In this document: one piece after another, positions 1 to 7,676 of the stretch
How the letters are laid out: each line of letters starts with the position of its first letter
Position numbering within the stretch: position 1 is the first letter of the stretch
NCBI GenBank assembly: GCA_964507245.1
Contig: CAZDQC010000020.1
Location: forward strand, 1 to 39,368
Direction: 5' to 3'
Length of the DNA: 39,368 nt
DNA from: GCA-2731375 sp964507245
GTDB lineage: Bacteria > Pseudomonadota > Alphaproteobacteria > GCA-2731375
Program-made: the position numbers and the translations under genes
Notes under the pieces: model-generated
What the model saw: only the letters and a program-made list of their open reading frames with translations
What the model was told of the DNA's origin: nothing
Databases searched by the model: none

Positions 1-29
1 AGTCAAAGCGGTCTCAATTGGGATACGCA

Positions 30-524
30 ATGAATTTAGAATTTTCGAAACTTTATGGGTCTGGCGATGACGGTTCGTTTCCCGCCAAATACCACGCGAG
101 CTGCCATTGCGGGGCAGTTGAATATGCGGTCAGTGCAGATCCCTTAGACGCCAAAATTTGCCACTGTCAAGTGTGCCAAAAGCTGCACGGCGCGCCGATG
201 CAGTGGTCTGCTATTTTCGAGAAACATCTCGTCCGTATTTTGAAGGGGTTGGCTCATGTCTGCTTCTACAATAGTGAAAGCCAAGTAGCGGAGCGTATCC
301 TGCCTTGCAAGGTGAGTTGCAGGATTTGTGGTGCGCATATTGCCGATGAAGGGCGCAATATGTGGCTCGCGTTTCCCACCCTTTTTGATTTTGGAACGCC
401 TCCGGTGGTGCCACCGGTTTTCCGACCGACGTGCCACATTTTCTACGGTAATCGCTGCCTGGACGTGTCTGATAATTTACCCAAATGGGAAGGACACAAG
501 GAAAAATCGGAGCAATTGGCTTAA
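30..524 (+). CDS. GFA-domain (glutathione-dependent formaldehyde-activating-like) protein
   Basis: A 164-residue protein of the GFA/CENP-V fold, a zinc-binding family named after Gfa, which binds the formaldehyde-glutathione adduct. Visible family marks are the N-terminal CHCGAVEY motif, a second cysteine cluster (CHCQVCQ) about twenty residues later, and a CRICG pair in the middle; these would be the zinc ligands. Most bacterial members have no proven substrate, so only the domain is named. I chose the ATG at 30, which has GGGA six bases upstream; an in-frame TTG at 18 would add four residues. The gene lies at the window edge and is convergent with the next gene, so its operon is not visible. 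Sure of family, unsure of function. Confidence 0.85.
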   Translation: MNLEFSKLYGSGDDGSFPAKYHASCHCGAVEYAVSADPLDAKICHCQVCQKLHGAPMQWSAIFEKHLVRILKGLAHVCFYNSESQVAERILPCKVSCRICGAHIADEGRNMWLAFPTLFDFGTPPVVPPVFRPTCHIFYGNRCLDVSDNLPKWEGHKEKSEQLA

Positions 525-642
525 CAGTTAGCCCCAATGCGATTTTTGAAATTCCGCAAATTTCGTTCTCACGCCAGTTTCGTGCCTTATTGGGTAAAAA
601 AAGGGGCAATTGCACGGGATTTAGTCAGTGGAACAATCGAAA

Positions 643-1041
643 TTATTGCGAATAATTTGATGGTAAGCGCAATAAATGCGAGATGCATTGGTTACAATCG
701 CTGCTGCCAAAACCTGGGATTGGAGTGGTGGCGTTGTGGATCTTGGAGAGATTACGGACGATGCCGCATTCCTCACCGTTGGGCAAACATGTCACATCTA
801 TGATTTTGCCGTTGTTGGTAAGGTGATCCACATGCCACCAGGCGGTTTTGTTCCGGCGTAAATGGCGATTGACCCGTGCCGCGATGCCACCGGGACCGTA
901 GGCACTGCCGCAATAGACATACGAACCGGCGGACAATACTGGCCGCCCCAGGCTTATAATCGGTAGCCTGAGTGGTTCGGAGAGTGCGATGACCAACGAA
1001 TATGCGCCGGGACTTTTAGGTAATTTGAGTTTGTGCCTCAA
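643..1041 (-). CDS. DUF123 / GIY-YIG nuclease-like protein
   Basis: A 132-residue protein of the DUF123 branch of the GIY-YIG nuclease superfamily. The start resembles the family opening (LPKSPGAY), the centre carries YVYCGSA followed by an arginine-rich helix (AARVNRHLRR) and WWHVDHL, and the end has the typical GFGSSDCNQC then SHL. Relatives occur alone or fused to endonuclease III, so a role in DNA processing is possible but unproven. Only a TTG at 1041 serves as start: the preceding in-frame codon is a stop and no ATG is available nearby. It converges on the GFA gene with about 120 bases between them. Nothing in the 134 bases upstream stood out. Confidence 0.82.
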   Translation of the reverse strand: MRHKLKLPKSPGAYSLVIALSEPLRLPIISLGRPVLSAGSYVYCGSAYGPGGIAARVNRHLRRNKTAWWHVDHLTNNGKIIDVTCLPNGEECGIVRNLSKIHNATTPIPGFGSSDCNQCISHLLRLPSNYSQ

Positions 1042-1175
1042 CTATTTTGCTTTGCCTAATTGCTGGGATAGGTGCTTCAAATCATTGATACCAAATTGTT
1101 GTAACGGTTTGTGACGTCGCAGCACATTTACTTCGAATGATCATAAATGAATTCAGCCGCCCTCATGCCCTGACA

Positions 1176-2057
1176 TTAATTTTGATACCAACGGATAGAG
1201 TAGGCCTCTCCTGCGCGGTCAATATTACAACAATGAGGTGGGCCAAAGTGGGCTGGCATTAAAAGAGCGTCGCGTTCAACACAATATTCCAGAACCCGGC
1301 GCCGGGATGTGCGGGCCTCATCCGGCAAACTACAAAAACGGCTGTTCCAATGGGGATAATGAATTTGTAGGGGATGGTGTAAAATGTCGCCAGTGAAAAT
1401 GGCGGTATGGTTTCCCGCTTCCAAAGTCAAGGTGACATGGCCCGGCGTATGGCCGGGGGCGGGTTCCAACAATAACCCTTCACCCAGGACATGGTTGCCA
1501 TCGGTCATCTCCGCTAATCCGTGTTCGATAATGGGCAGCACAGAGTCGTCAAAGCTTATTCTGTCCATATCTGCGGCATTTGCCTGAAAATGTTCGAATT
1601 CTGTTCGGGAGAAGATATATTTGGCATTTGGAAAGGTTGGCACCCAACGTCCACCTAATAACCTGGTATTCCAACCTACGTGGTCTACATGTAAGTGGGT
1701 GCACATCACCATGTCTATGTCTTCTGGTTCAAAGCCAGCCTGAGCCAGGCGATCCAGGAATGGGCTCTGTGCCTGATGCCACTTTTCGGCCGGCATGCGA
1801 TCCTTGTCGTTGCCGATACAAGTATCCACCAGGATCGTCTGGCCGTTGAACTGTAAAATCCAGGAATGCATGTTTAGCAGGGCTGTCATTTTTTCAGGAT
1901 TTACATAGTGTGGCACCAACCAATCCTTATGTGCCTCGAATATGGCTTCGTCCCAATCGGGAAACAAAGTGGACAAGCGAAAAGCTGGGCCAGCCATTTC
2001 CTCAACCCGTGTGACTCGAGCTGTGCCTAAGTCGAGATGGCTAATTGGATCTGTCAT
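1176..2057 (-). CDS. MBL-fold metallo-hydrolase (lactonase-like)
   Basis: A 293-residue metallo-beta-lactamase-fold hydrolase. The dinuclear metal site is complete: HLHVDH at about residues 121-126, a later histidine in PGHTPGH near 201-206, the bridging aspartate in FTGDILHH near 222, and a C-terminal histidine in MPAHFG. This layout resembles quorum-lactone lactonases and related hydrolases, but the substrate cannot be read from the sequence. The start overlaps the stop of the thioesterase upstream by ATGA, making it the last gene of a three-gene leftward unit with the IclR regulator. In that setting it probably opens a lactone or hydrolyses an ester or thioester made by the pathway; that is inference. 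Confidence 0.88.
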   Translation of the reverse strand: MTDPISHLDLGTARVTRVEEMAGPAFRLSTLFPDWDEAIFEAHKDWLVPHYVNPEKMTALLNMHSWILQFNGQTILVDTCIGNDKDRMPAEKWHQAQSPFLDRLAQAGFEPEDIDMVMCTHLHVDHVGWNTRLLGGRWVPTFPNAKYIFSRTEFEHFQANAADMDRISFDDSVLPIIEHGLAEMTDGNHVLGEGLLLEPAPGHTPGHVTLTLEAGNHTAIFTGDILHHPLQIHYPHWNSRFCSLPDEARTSRRRVLEYCVERDALLMPAHFGPPHCCNIDRAGEAYSIRWYQN

Positions 2058-2959
2058 GCCGCAGTCTCCGGTTTTACTTTGGAATAGGTTCCCAACAAAC
2101 GGCAGACGCCATCGGCCGTCAGGATCAATTGGTCACTAGTGAAAATTCTCGACCGAATGAAGGCAAACCCACCGTCCATATTGGTGACTTCCGTTGTACC
2201 CTCGATCCAGGTGTCCAAAGGTCCGGATGAAATATACTCCACATTCATTGATACTGTAGTGGCATATCGTCGAGAGATCCCTGACGCCGCCCGACCAATG
2301 ATGTCGTCCGCGAAGGTGAATAGTACGCCGCCATGGACGACGCCGTTCGAATTGTCATGCACAAGGCGCGATTGGAAACCATTTATGAAACTGCCGTCTC
2401 CCAGGCGGCGGTAGTGCACAGGCCCGCACAGCCGCGGGAACCCACCCTGATCGGGAAAGGGCAAATATCCGACGGGCGCCTCAGGTACCATATCATCCGG
2501 AATGGCTGAGGTGGACGCAGGCGTGCCGGCTGGTCCGGACCCAAAACGCGCGAATAGTTTGCAGGTCCCGTTCGCCGACATCAATATCTGACCCTCATGG
2601 GATAATTGCACCCTGACGAATGCTAATGTTTGAGTGGTATGCATGATTTCGACCTGGCCTTCGACTAGGCTGTTGAGGGCGGCGGCGGCGACGTAATTGA
2701 CCTTGAACTTAAGAGTTGCGCACATGCGATGCTGAGTATGAACGATTGTGTGTCCGGTAATATGGTCCGCGAAACTAAACAAGGCGCCCCCATGTGTTAC
2801 TCCGTTCGGGTTGGCATGCTGGGAACCTGTCCAGAATGCATAACGAAAGTCACCCGCAGGCATCTCGCGAAAATAATAGGGGCCTATGAAATTCGCAAAA
2901 TGCGCGGCACGGTCAAATGCTTGAAAGCCGTCTGGGACCTGATCGGTAATTGTGCTCAT
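2054..2959 (-). CDS. Tandem hotdog (PaaI-type) thioesterase
   Basis: A 301-residue protein with two PaaI-like hotdog domains in one chain. Each carries the family signature: HGGALFSFAD in the first domain (about residue 57) and HGGVLFTFADD in the second (about residue 210), each followed by the YVAAA/YISSG-type strand. Single PaaI proteins are usually about 140 residues and work as oligomers of hotdog dimers, so this is a natural internal dimer. Family members hydrolyse acyl-CoA thioesters. Its start overlaps the IclR stop and its stop overlaps the MBL gene start, both as ATGA, implying translational coupling. It may release free acid from a CoA intermediate made by the divergent ligase; the exact acyl group is unknown. 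Confidence 0.87.
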   Translation of the reverse strand: MSTITDQVPDGFQAFDRAAHFANFIGPYYFREMPAGDFRYAFWTGSQHANPNGVTHGGALFSFADHITGHTIVHTQHRMCATLKFKVNYVAAAALNSLVEGQVEIMHTTQTLAFVRVQLSHEGQILMSANGTCKLFARFGSGPAGTPASTSAIPDDMVPEAPVGYLPFPDQGGFPRLCGPVHYRRLGDGSFINGFQSRLVHDNSNGVVHGGVLFTFADDIIGRAASGISRRYATTVSMNVEYISSGPLDTWIEGTTEVTNMDGGFAFIRSRIFTSDQLILTADGVCRLLGTYSKVKPETAA

Positions 2960-3732
2960 GTCAGGTCCGTTAAGTTGTCCGCCGTATTACGCAGCCGTTG
3001 CGCCAATTCTTGGCGCCGTCCTTCATCTAATTGCGCAGCCAGCCCGACCGCGACCACAGCACGCGTGGGTGCGCTGGCTGGTCGGTTTACCAGCGCGGCG
3101 ACAACGACGACACCGGCGATGTAGTTGCCATCATCTATGGCATACCCATCCCGTCGAGCGGCATCAACCTCTGCCAGCCAGGTTTCAAATTCCGGCGATT
3201 GCTGCCAATGTAAATTCTTAAACCGACGCTCCAATTCATCGAGGTTCCAGTTACTTTGTGCTGCTACGCACCGGCCTGTGGCAGAAATTAGGGCTGGAAA
3301 ATGACTGCCAATATTAACGTGGATGGAAAGATCTAGTTTCGATCGGGCCAAGGCTGCTACTACCATATGTTCGCGGTTATCCAGTTCAACCCCGATGGTT
3401 GTTACATCGAAAGCGGTAGCTATGGTTTCCAGGTAACCCTGAGCGGCTTGCACAAATTCGCTGCGGCTCAACATATTCCGGGCGATGCCTAGGATGCCAA
3501 TGCCAAGACTATAATGTTTTGTGTTTGGATCGAACACGACCAGATCCTCATAGGCCAGGGTACGTAGGATGTGTAGAGCAGTGCTGGGAATTAAATCTAG
3601 TTCGCGGGCAATGCGGTTGACGCCCAAAGGTTCGGTACTGCGACCCAAATGACGTAAAATGAGGGTCGCGCGACTAACTGCTGTTACTGGTTTCGCTGGG
3701 CCGTCGGTAGTGATGCGAGCCGCCATCATCAT
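2956..3732 (-). CDS. IclR-family transcriptional regulator
   Basis: A 258-residue IclR regulator. The N-terminal winged helix-turn-helix is visible in GVNRIARELDL then STALHILRTL, followed by the wing (DPNTKHYSLG) and the C-terminal effector-binding domain that ends the protein. IclR proteins usually bind an aromatic or short organic acid through that domain. I start at the ATG at 3732, one of three consecutive ATGs (3732, 3729, 3726); the in-frame TTG at 3759 lies inside the palindrome and is unlikely. It heads the leftward operon and faces the acyl-CoA ligase, the classical arrangement for autoregulation plus control of the divergent genes. The palindrome at 3745-3779 is the obvious operator. 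Confident of family; effector unknown. Confidence 0.92.
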   Translation of the reverse strand: MMMAARITTDGPAKPVTAVSRATLILRHLGRSTEPLGVNRIARELDLIPSTALHILRTLAYEDLVVFDPNTKHYSLGIGILGIARNMLSRSEFVQAAQGYLETIATAFDVTTIGVELDNREHMVVAALARSKLDLSIHVNIGSHFPALISATGRCVAAQSNWNLDELERRFKNLHWQQSPEFETWLAEVDAARRDGYAIDDGNYIAGVVVVAALVNRPASAPTRAVVAVGLAAQLDEGRRQELAQRLRNTADNLTDLT

Positions 3733-3744
3733 GGGACCTAATTT

Positions 3745-3779
3745 ATTGTCAATACACAATTTTATTGTTTATTGACAAT
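3745..3779. promoter_or_regulatory. 35-bp palindromic operator with symmetric bidirectional promoter
   Basis: Arms 3745-3754 (ATTGTCAATA) and 3770-3779 (TATTGACAAT) are perfect reverse complements. Inner arms 3756-3760 (ACAAT) and 3764-3768 (ATTGT) share the same centre at 3762, so only the 3755/3769 pair breaks symmetry outside the three-base centre. On either strand the element reads TTGTCA, 18 bases, TATTGA, a plausible -35/-10 pair. It would start transcripts near 3782 rightwards and 3742 leftwards. A regulator bound here would cover both promoters. The IclR protein encoded next to it is the natural ligand; that link is inferred from position. Confidence 0.8.
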
Positions 3780-3831
3780 CATGTCTAGTTCCACAATGGT
3801 TTCTGAAGTTTTACCAACACGGGTGTTTGGC

Positions 3832-5394
3832 ATGTCTTTAATTACCGAATACACCACATTTGAAGACGCCCAAAAATATTGTTCGAAGCAAAAATTGTGG
3901 GAGCTGTTTGACGGCACCCGCGAAAGCATCAACATTGCTCATGAATGCGTTGATCGCCACCCCAGGGAACAAGTCGCGGTGCAGATTGCTATTGCTGATG
4001 GCGGTTCGGAAAGTATTACGTTTGGGGAGTTGTCTGACTGGTCCGGTCGTTACGCAAACTACATCCGCTCACGCGGAATACAACCCAGTGAAAGAGTTGC
4101 GTTGATGGTGGAACCGTCACTGTCATTTTATGTCGCCCTGTATGGCGCAATGAAGGCGGGATGTGTGGCCGTGCCTTTATTCACTTTGTTCGGACCGGAC
4201 GGGTTGCGGATGCGTGTTGGTGACTGCAATCCCAAATTGTTGTTGTTGGCGCCGGAAAAGGCAGATCTGAAAGATGATGCTGGCTGCGACGTAGTAATGG
4301 CGGGCGATGATTTCATGTCAGCATTAGAAGATTACGATATTTCGTATGAACCGGCCACATCCGGCCGGGACATGGCCATGTTCCAATATACCTCCGGTAC
4401 AACAAGAGAGCTGCCGGATGCAGTGAAGCATCGACATCAATCCGTGGTCACTGTCATGCTAGCAGCTCTGTACGGCACCGGCCAACGGCCGGGTGATCGT
4501 TTTATGTGTCCCTCGTCGACTGCTTGGGGTCACGGTTTATGGCATGGCACGCTCTCTCCCCATGCCCTGGGCATTGCCACGGCAAGCTATGCAGGAAAAT
4601 TCGATCCTGACCGTTTGTTGGCCGCACTGGAGGAGTTCAAAATTACCAATTTATCGGCCGCCGCAACCCATTATCGTATGATGAAAAATGTAGGTACTGC
4701 TGGCAATTATAACTTCAATTTGGAAAAAGTAAGTTTCACCGGCGAGCCAATGGATACGGACACGGCGGAATGGGCGAAGCAAACCTTCGGCCGGTATCCC
4801 GGCAGTTTCTATGGCACGACCGAGGTTGGCGTGTTGTTAGGTAGCTATCCTGGTGCCTCGGATTTGTCGCCCAAGTTAGGTTCGTTGGGCATGCCTTTAC
4901 CTGGCCAGGAAGTTGGCGTTTTGAAACCGGACGGTAACCCCTGTGAGCCGGACGAGGTGGGAGAGATTGTAGTAAAGAGGGTAGACGGTTGGTTTCCAAC
5001 TAAGGACCGCGGCCATATAGATGCCGAAGGCTATTTTTTTCATGACGGGCGGGCGGACGACGTGATCATTTCCGCAGGCCACACCATGAGTGCTATAGAA
5101 ATTGAGAATACCCTACTAAAACATCCGGATGTGCTGGAGGCGGCTGCTATTGGCGTTCCGGATGAAGTGCGTGGCTTGGTGGTGAAGGGATTTATTGTTA
5201 CGAACCGTCGAAGTGATAAAAAGTTCACAGCAGAACTGCAAGCATTCGCACAGGATAATCTTAGTCGCCACGAATATCCGCGAATTGTCGAATTCACAAA
5301 AGAATTACCGAAGACGCCAGCAGGGAAAGTCAACCGCAAGAGATTGCGCGACCGGGAAGCCATGGCGAAAGGAGAACAGCGTCATGAATGTTGA
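3832..5394 (+). CDS. AMP-forming acyl-CoA synthetase / ligase
   Basis: A 520-residue member of the ANL adenylating superfamily, which joins a carboxylic acid to CoA through an acyl-AMP. Visible motifs are the ATP loop YTSGTT at residues 186-191, the SFYGTTEVG adenine/acyl motif, DRGHIDAEGYFF with the hinge aspartate, GRADDVIISAGH, and the C-terminal catalytic lysine in TPAGKVNRK (Lys499). After the P-loop it reads RELPDAVKH rather than the usual G-x-PKG, a subgroup variant. ATGs at 3781 and 3796 are also in frame, but they lie at or before the expected transcript start and lack a Shine-Dalgarno; ATG 3832 has GGGTG upstream. The last codons overlap the MaoC gene. Substrate unknown; an aromatic or short acid fits the context. 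Confidence 0.9.
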   Translation: MSLITEYTTFEDAQKYCSKQKLWELFDGTRESINIAHECVDRHPREQVAVQIAIADGGSESITFGELSDWSGRYANYIRSRGIQPSERVALMVEPSLSFYVALYGAMKAGCVAVPLFTLFGPDGLRMRVGDCNPKLLLLAPEKADLKDDAGCDVVMAGDDFMSALEDYDISYEPATSGRDMAMFQYTSGTTRELPDAVKHRHQSVVTVMLAALYGTGQRPGDRFMCPSSTAWGHGLWHGTLSPHALGIATASYAGKFDPDRLLAALEEFKITNLSAAATHYRMMKNVGTAGNYNFNLEKVSFTGEPMDTDTAEWAKQTFGRYPGSFYGTTEVGVLLGSYPGASDLSPKLGSLGMPLPGQEVGVLKPDGNPCEPDEVGEIVVKRVDGWFPTKDRGHIDAEGYFFHDGRADDVIISAGHTMSAIEIENTLLKHPDVLEAAAIGVPDEVRGLVVKGFIVTNRRSDKKFTAELQAFAQDNLSRHEYPRIVEFTKELPKTPAGKVNRKRLRDREAMAKGEQRHEC

Positions 5395-6538
5395 AAGCGG
5401 AATTGGAGCGAATAGTGGTCGGTTCCCTAAAATCACGGACCGAGATCTGGAAGATCTACAAAAGCGCATTGGCGTTAAGATCGAGAATATGCCTGAGCCC
5501 TGGTGTTGCGAGGCTACCCGCGACAATATTCGCCATTATGCCCACGGTATCGGCGACGATAATCCCCTGTGGTGTGATCCAGATTATGCGTCGACAACCC
5601 AGTATGGCGGCCTAGTCGCCCTTCCTAGTTTTTTGTTTTCTACCAGCCGAATTATGTCGGGTTATGTGGGTGGTTTGCCTGGAATTCATGCTATGTGGGC
5701 CGGTTCCGATTGGTCTTGGCACAAAACAATTTACCGCAATGATGAAATAAGCTGTGAGGCTTGGCTGAGCGAATTGATACCCCACGAGACACGTTTTTCT
5801 GGCAGGGCCATACAGCAAGTATATCACGTGGAGTTTTATAATCAGCATGGCGATAACATTGCTGGTGGGGACAGCTGGTGTTTCAGGACGGAGCGGGACA
5901 AGGCGCGGGAAGACGGCACCAAATACGCAGCCAAAGCCAAGGAGCAGCTCACTTATAGCGACGAAGAACTCGTGGACATTTATCGCCACTATGCGAAAGA
6001 GGAAATTCGCGGTGCCGAGGCTCGGTACTACGAGGATACATCGATTGGTGAAAAACTGCCGACAATGTTGAAGGGCCCGATGACGGTTACTGGATTCATT
6101 TGTTACGCCCAGGGTTGGGGTGGCTTATACATTCGGGCCAACAAACTAGCCTGGAAACAGATACGTGCCCACCCCGGTCTCGGTATAACCAACCGTTTCA
6201 ATATACCGGATTGCCCTGAACGTGTGCATTGGGAGAACGAATTTGCTCTAGAGGTGGGCGCGCCCGGTGCCTACGACTACGGCCCCGAGCGGGTTTCTTG
6301 GCTAACTCATCATATCACTAATTGGATGGGCGATGACGGCATGCTTGTGGGACATAAGACCCGCATCCGTCGTCACAATCCAGTGGGTGATGTACTCTAC
6401 ATCGACGGCGAAATTACGAACAAATTTATCGATGAGCAGGGCCGCCATTGCATTGAAATAACCCAGTCTGCCTACCAACAGGATGACGAACTATCTATCC
6501 AGGGTACTGGCATAGTTGCACTACCGTCGCGGAATTAG
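5384..6538 (+). CDS. MaoC-like / FAS1-type double-hotdog acyl dehydratase
   Basis: A 384-residue protein of the MaoC-like dehydratase superfamily with two hotdog halves, roughly residues 20-165 (including CCEATRDNIRHYAHGIGDDNP and YGGLVALPSFL) and 225-380. Relatives hydrate or dehydrate enoyl-CoA thioesters. The start at 5384 is supported by GGAG eight bases upstream; the frame stays open well upstream, but that part lies inside the ligase gene and has no family character. The ATG overlaps the ligase's last 11 bases, so the two are one translational unit. With the ligase it could activate an acid and then hydrate its alpha-beta double bond. The canonical catalytic Asp/His pair was not pinned down by eye. 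Confidence 0.85.
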   Translation: MNVESGIGANSGRFPKITDRDLEDLQKRIGVKIENMPEPWCCEATRDNIRHYAHGIGDDNPLWCDPDYASTTQYGGLVALPSFLFSTSRIMSGYVGGLPGIHAMWAGSDWSWHKTIYRNDEISCEAWLSELIPHETRFSGRAIQQVYHVEFYNQHGDNIAGGDSWCFRTERDKAREDGTKYAAKAKEQLTYSDEELVDIYRHYAKEEIRGAEARYYEDTSIGEKLPTMLKGPMTVTGFICYAQGWGGLYIRANKLAWKQIRAHPGLGITNRFNIPDCPERVHWENEFALEVGAPGAYDYGPERVSWLTHHITNWMGDDGMLVGHKTRIRRHNPVGDVLYIDGEITNKFIDEQGRHCIEITQSAYQQDDELSIQGTGIVALPSRN

Positions 6539-6579
6539 TTTCAGGCTGGTTCGTCAGGAACGGACATAAAAATTCATTT

Positions 6580-7020
6580 TTATATGCTTTTTGGCGTATA
6601 TCCCCGGCCGTCATAGTCGAAGTCCCACAATTCCCGATTGTCTGGCTTGGCAAGGAAGTAGTTCGCGTGATAACTGCGTATTTCAGCAATTTTGCCATTT
6701 TGGAAATGATACCATTCGCTGCCGCGCAAGACTTCGGGGGTGCTGGTGGGGGCGGGGGTCCATCGCATGCTCCATTCGATTGCGGCCTCGGTCCCCTGAA
6801 CCAAAGCATGATCTAAGCTCCAGTGGGCAGCAGTACGTGGACCCACCTTGGTCCAATAATTAGCTAGCGCGCTTGCACCCCGCACGGCGCTATGGTCCAC
6901 AAAATAATGCACTACGTCGGGTGCAAAAGTTGATACCATCTCTTCATAATCGGCAGAATTGCAGCCATGGAAATAGCGCTTGATAGTTTCAATATATTCA
7001 TGGCCGGATTGCCGCAGCAT
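6580..7020 (-). CDS. NTF2-like / SnoaL-like small protein
   Basis: A 146-residue protein with the cone-shaped NTF2-like fold pattern: an N-terminal helix with YIETIKRYFHGCNSADYEEM, then FAPDVVHYFVDHSAVRGASAL, a WSLDHALVQGTEAAIEWSMRW strand pair, and FQNGKIAEIRSYH near the end. This SnoaL-type arrangement is used by isomerases, dehydratases and cyclases, and by proteins with no catalysis. The start at 7020 is an ATG. It points leftwards towards the MaoC gene, with only 41 bases between the two convergent stops. It belongs by position to the CoA-catabolic island, where an isomerase or dehydratase role would fit, but that is not shown. Confidence 0.8.
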   Translation of the reverse strand: MLRQSGHEYIETIKRYFHGCNSADYEEMVSTFAPDVVHYFVDHSAVRGASALANYWTKVGPRTAAHWSLDHALVQGTEAAIEWSMRWTPAPTSTPEVLRGSEWYHFQNGKIAEIRSYHANYFLAKPDNRELWDFDYDGRGYTPKSI

Positions 7021-7119
7021 AATAATTCCTACTCTTTTATCGTTGATGCCTGCTGGGCAAAACGTGAACTGATGCCTTGTTTCTACCCGCTTTCCGCTAC
7101 TCCCAAGGTCTACGACAGA

Positions 7120-7467
7120 CTACTTGGCCGCCATCACCATGATTTCGACAAGGTAACCTGGTGCTGCCAAATCGCTGCACAAACCAGCCCGGGCCGGCGG
7201 ATTTTCCGGGTCAATCCAGGCATCCCAGACCTCGTTCATGGCCGAGAAATTTCGCATGTCGGTGACCCATAATTGGGCCCATAGAAGTTTAGATTTATCC
7301 GAGCCACACGTTTCCAAAAGGGCATCAATTTTTGCCAAAACCTGCCGCGTTTGCTCAGTCACATCGGCGTTCATGTCATTGGCGACTTGCCCGGCCAGAT
7401 AGACTACGCCGTTATGTTCTACCGCTTGGCTCATGCGCGGGCCAGGATTATGTCTGGTGATTTCCAT
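7120..7467 (-). CDS. RidA-family (YjgF/UK114) protein
   Basis: A 115-residue RidA-family protein, slightly shorter than the usual 125-130 residues. Recognisable segments are YLAGQVAND, the helix TEQTRQVLAKIDALLETCG, WVTDMRNFSAMNEVWDAWI, and the arginine-bearing PARAGLCSDLAAPGYLVEIM. That arginine corresponds to the residue that contacts the 2-imino or keto acid in RidA deaminases. Members with this arginine hydrolyse reactive enamine/imine intermediates; others act in ring or carbamate catabolism. About 100 bases separate it from the NTF2-like gene ahead, which may be cotranscribed. Its inclusion in the catabolic island is likely but not proven. Confidence 0.88.
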   Translation of the reverse strand: MEITRHNPGPRMSQAVEHNGVVYLAGQVANDMNADVTEQTRQVLAKIDALLETCGSDKSKLLWAQLWVTDMRNFSAMNEVWDAWIDPENPPARAGLCSDLAAPGYLVEIMVMAAK

Positions 7468-7523
7468 TATTGCATTCCATCGGTTGCCTTGTTGAAGCCA
7501 AAGCCTAGCTCAGGGAATATGCC

Positions 7524-7634
7524 ATGGCAAAAGTAAATTATGAACGCCGTTTTAGGAAGGCTTCTCGATTGCGTCGCAGCAGTAGCCCTGTTAGTTTCCG
7601 CCGCCCTTCAGCGCAATTAAAGTGGACCACGTGA
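7524..7634 (+). CDS. Possible 36-residue basic protein upstream of efp
   Basis: A small open frame beginning at ATG 7524 with AGGGA at 7512-7516, seven bases upstream, which is a good ribosome binding site. The product is 36 residues, about 30 percent Arg/Lys, with repeated Ser-Arg-Arg segments (for example RKASRLRRSSSPVSFRRPS). I recognise no family. It lies in the 209-base gap between the divergent RidA and efp genes and ends 42 bases before efp; a small hairpin (ACCAC/GTGGT, 7626-7639) overlaps its end. It may be a leader frame, a real small protein or chance. Confidence 0.3.
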   Translation: MAKVNYERRFRKASRLRRSSSPVSFRRPSAQLKWTT

Positions 7635-7676
7635 GTGGTGAACCAAGTGCGAGTTTGACACGATGAGGACGATGCC

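Noticed and set aside
537..803. 88-codon plus-strand frame after the GFA gene
   Set aside because: Most of it lies antisense to the GIY-YIG-like gene, it has no good ribosome site and no recognisable protein character.
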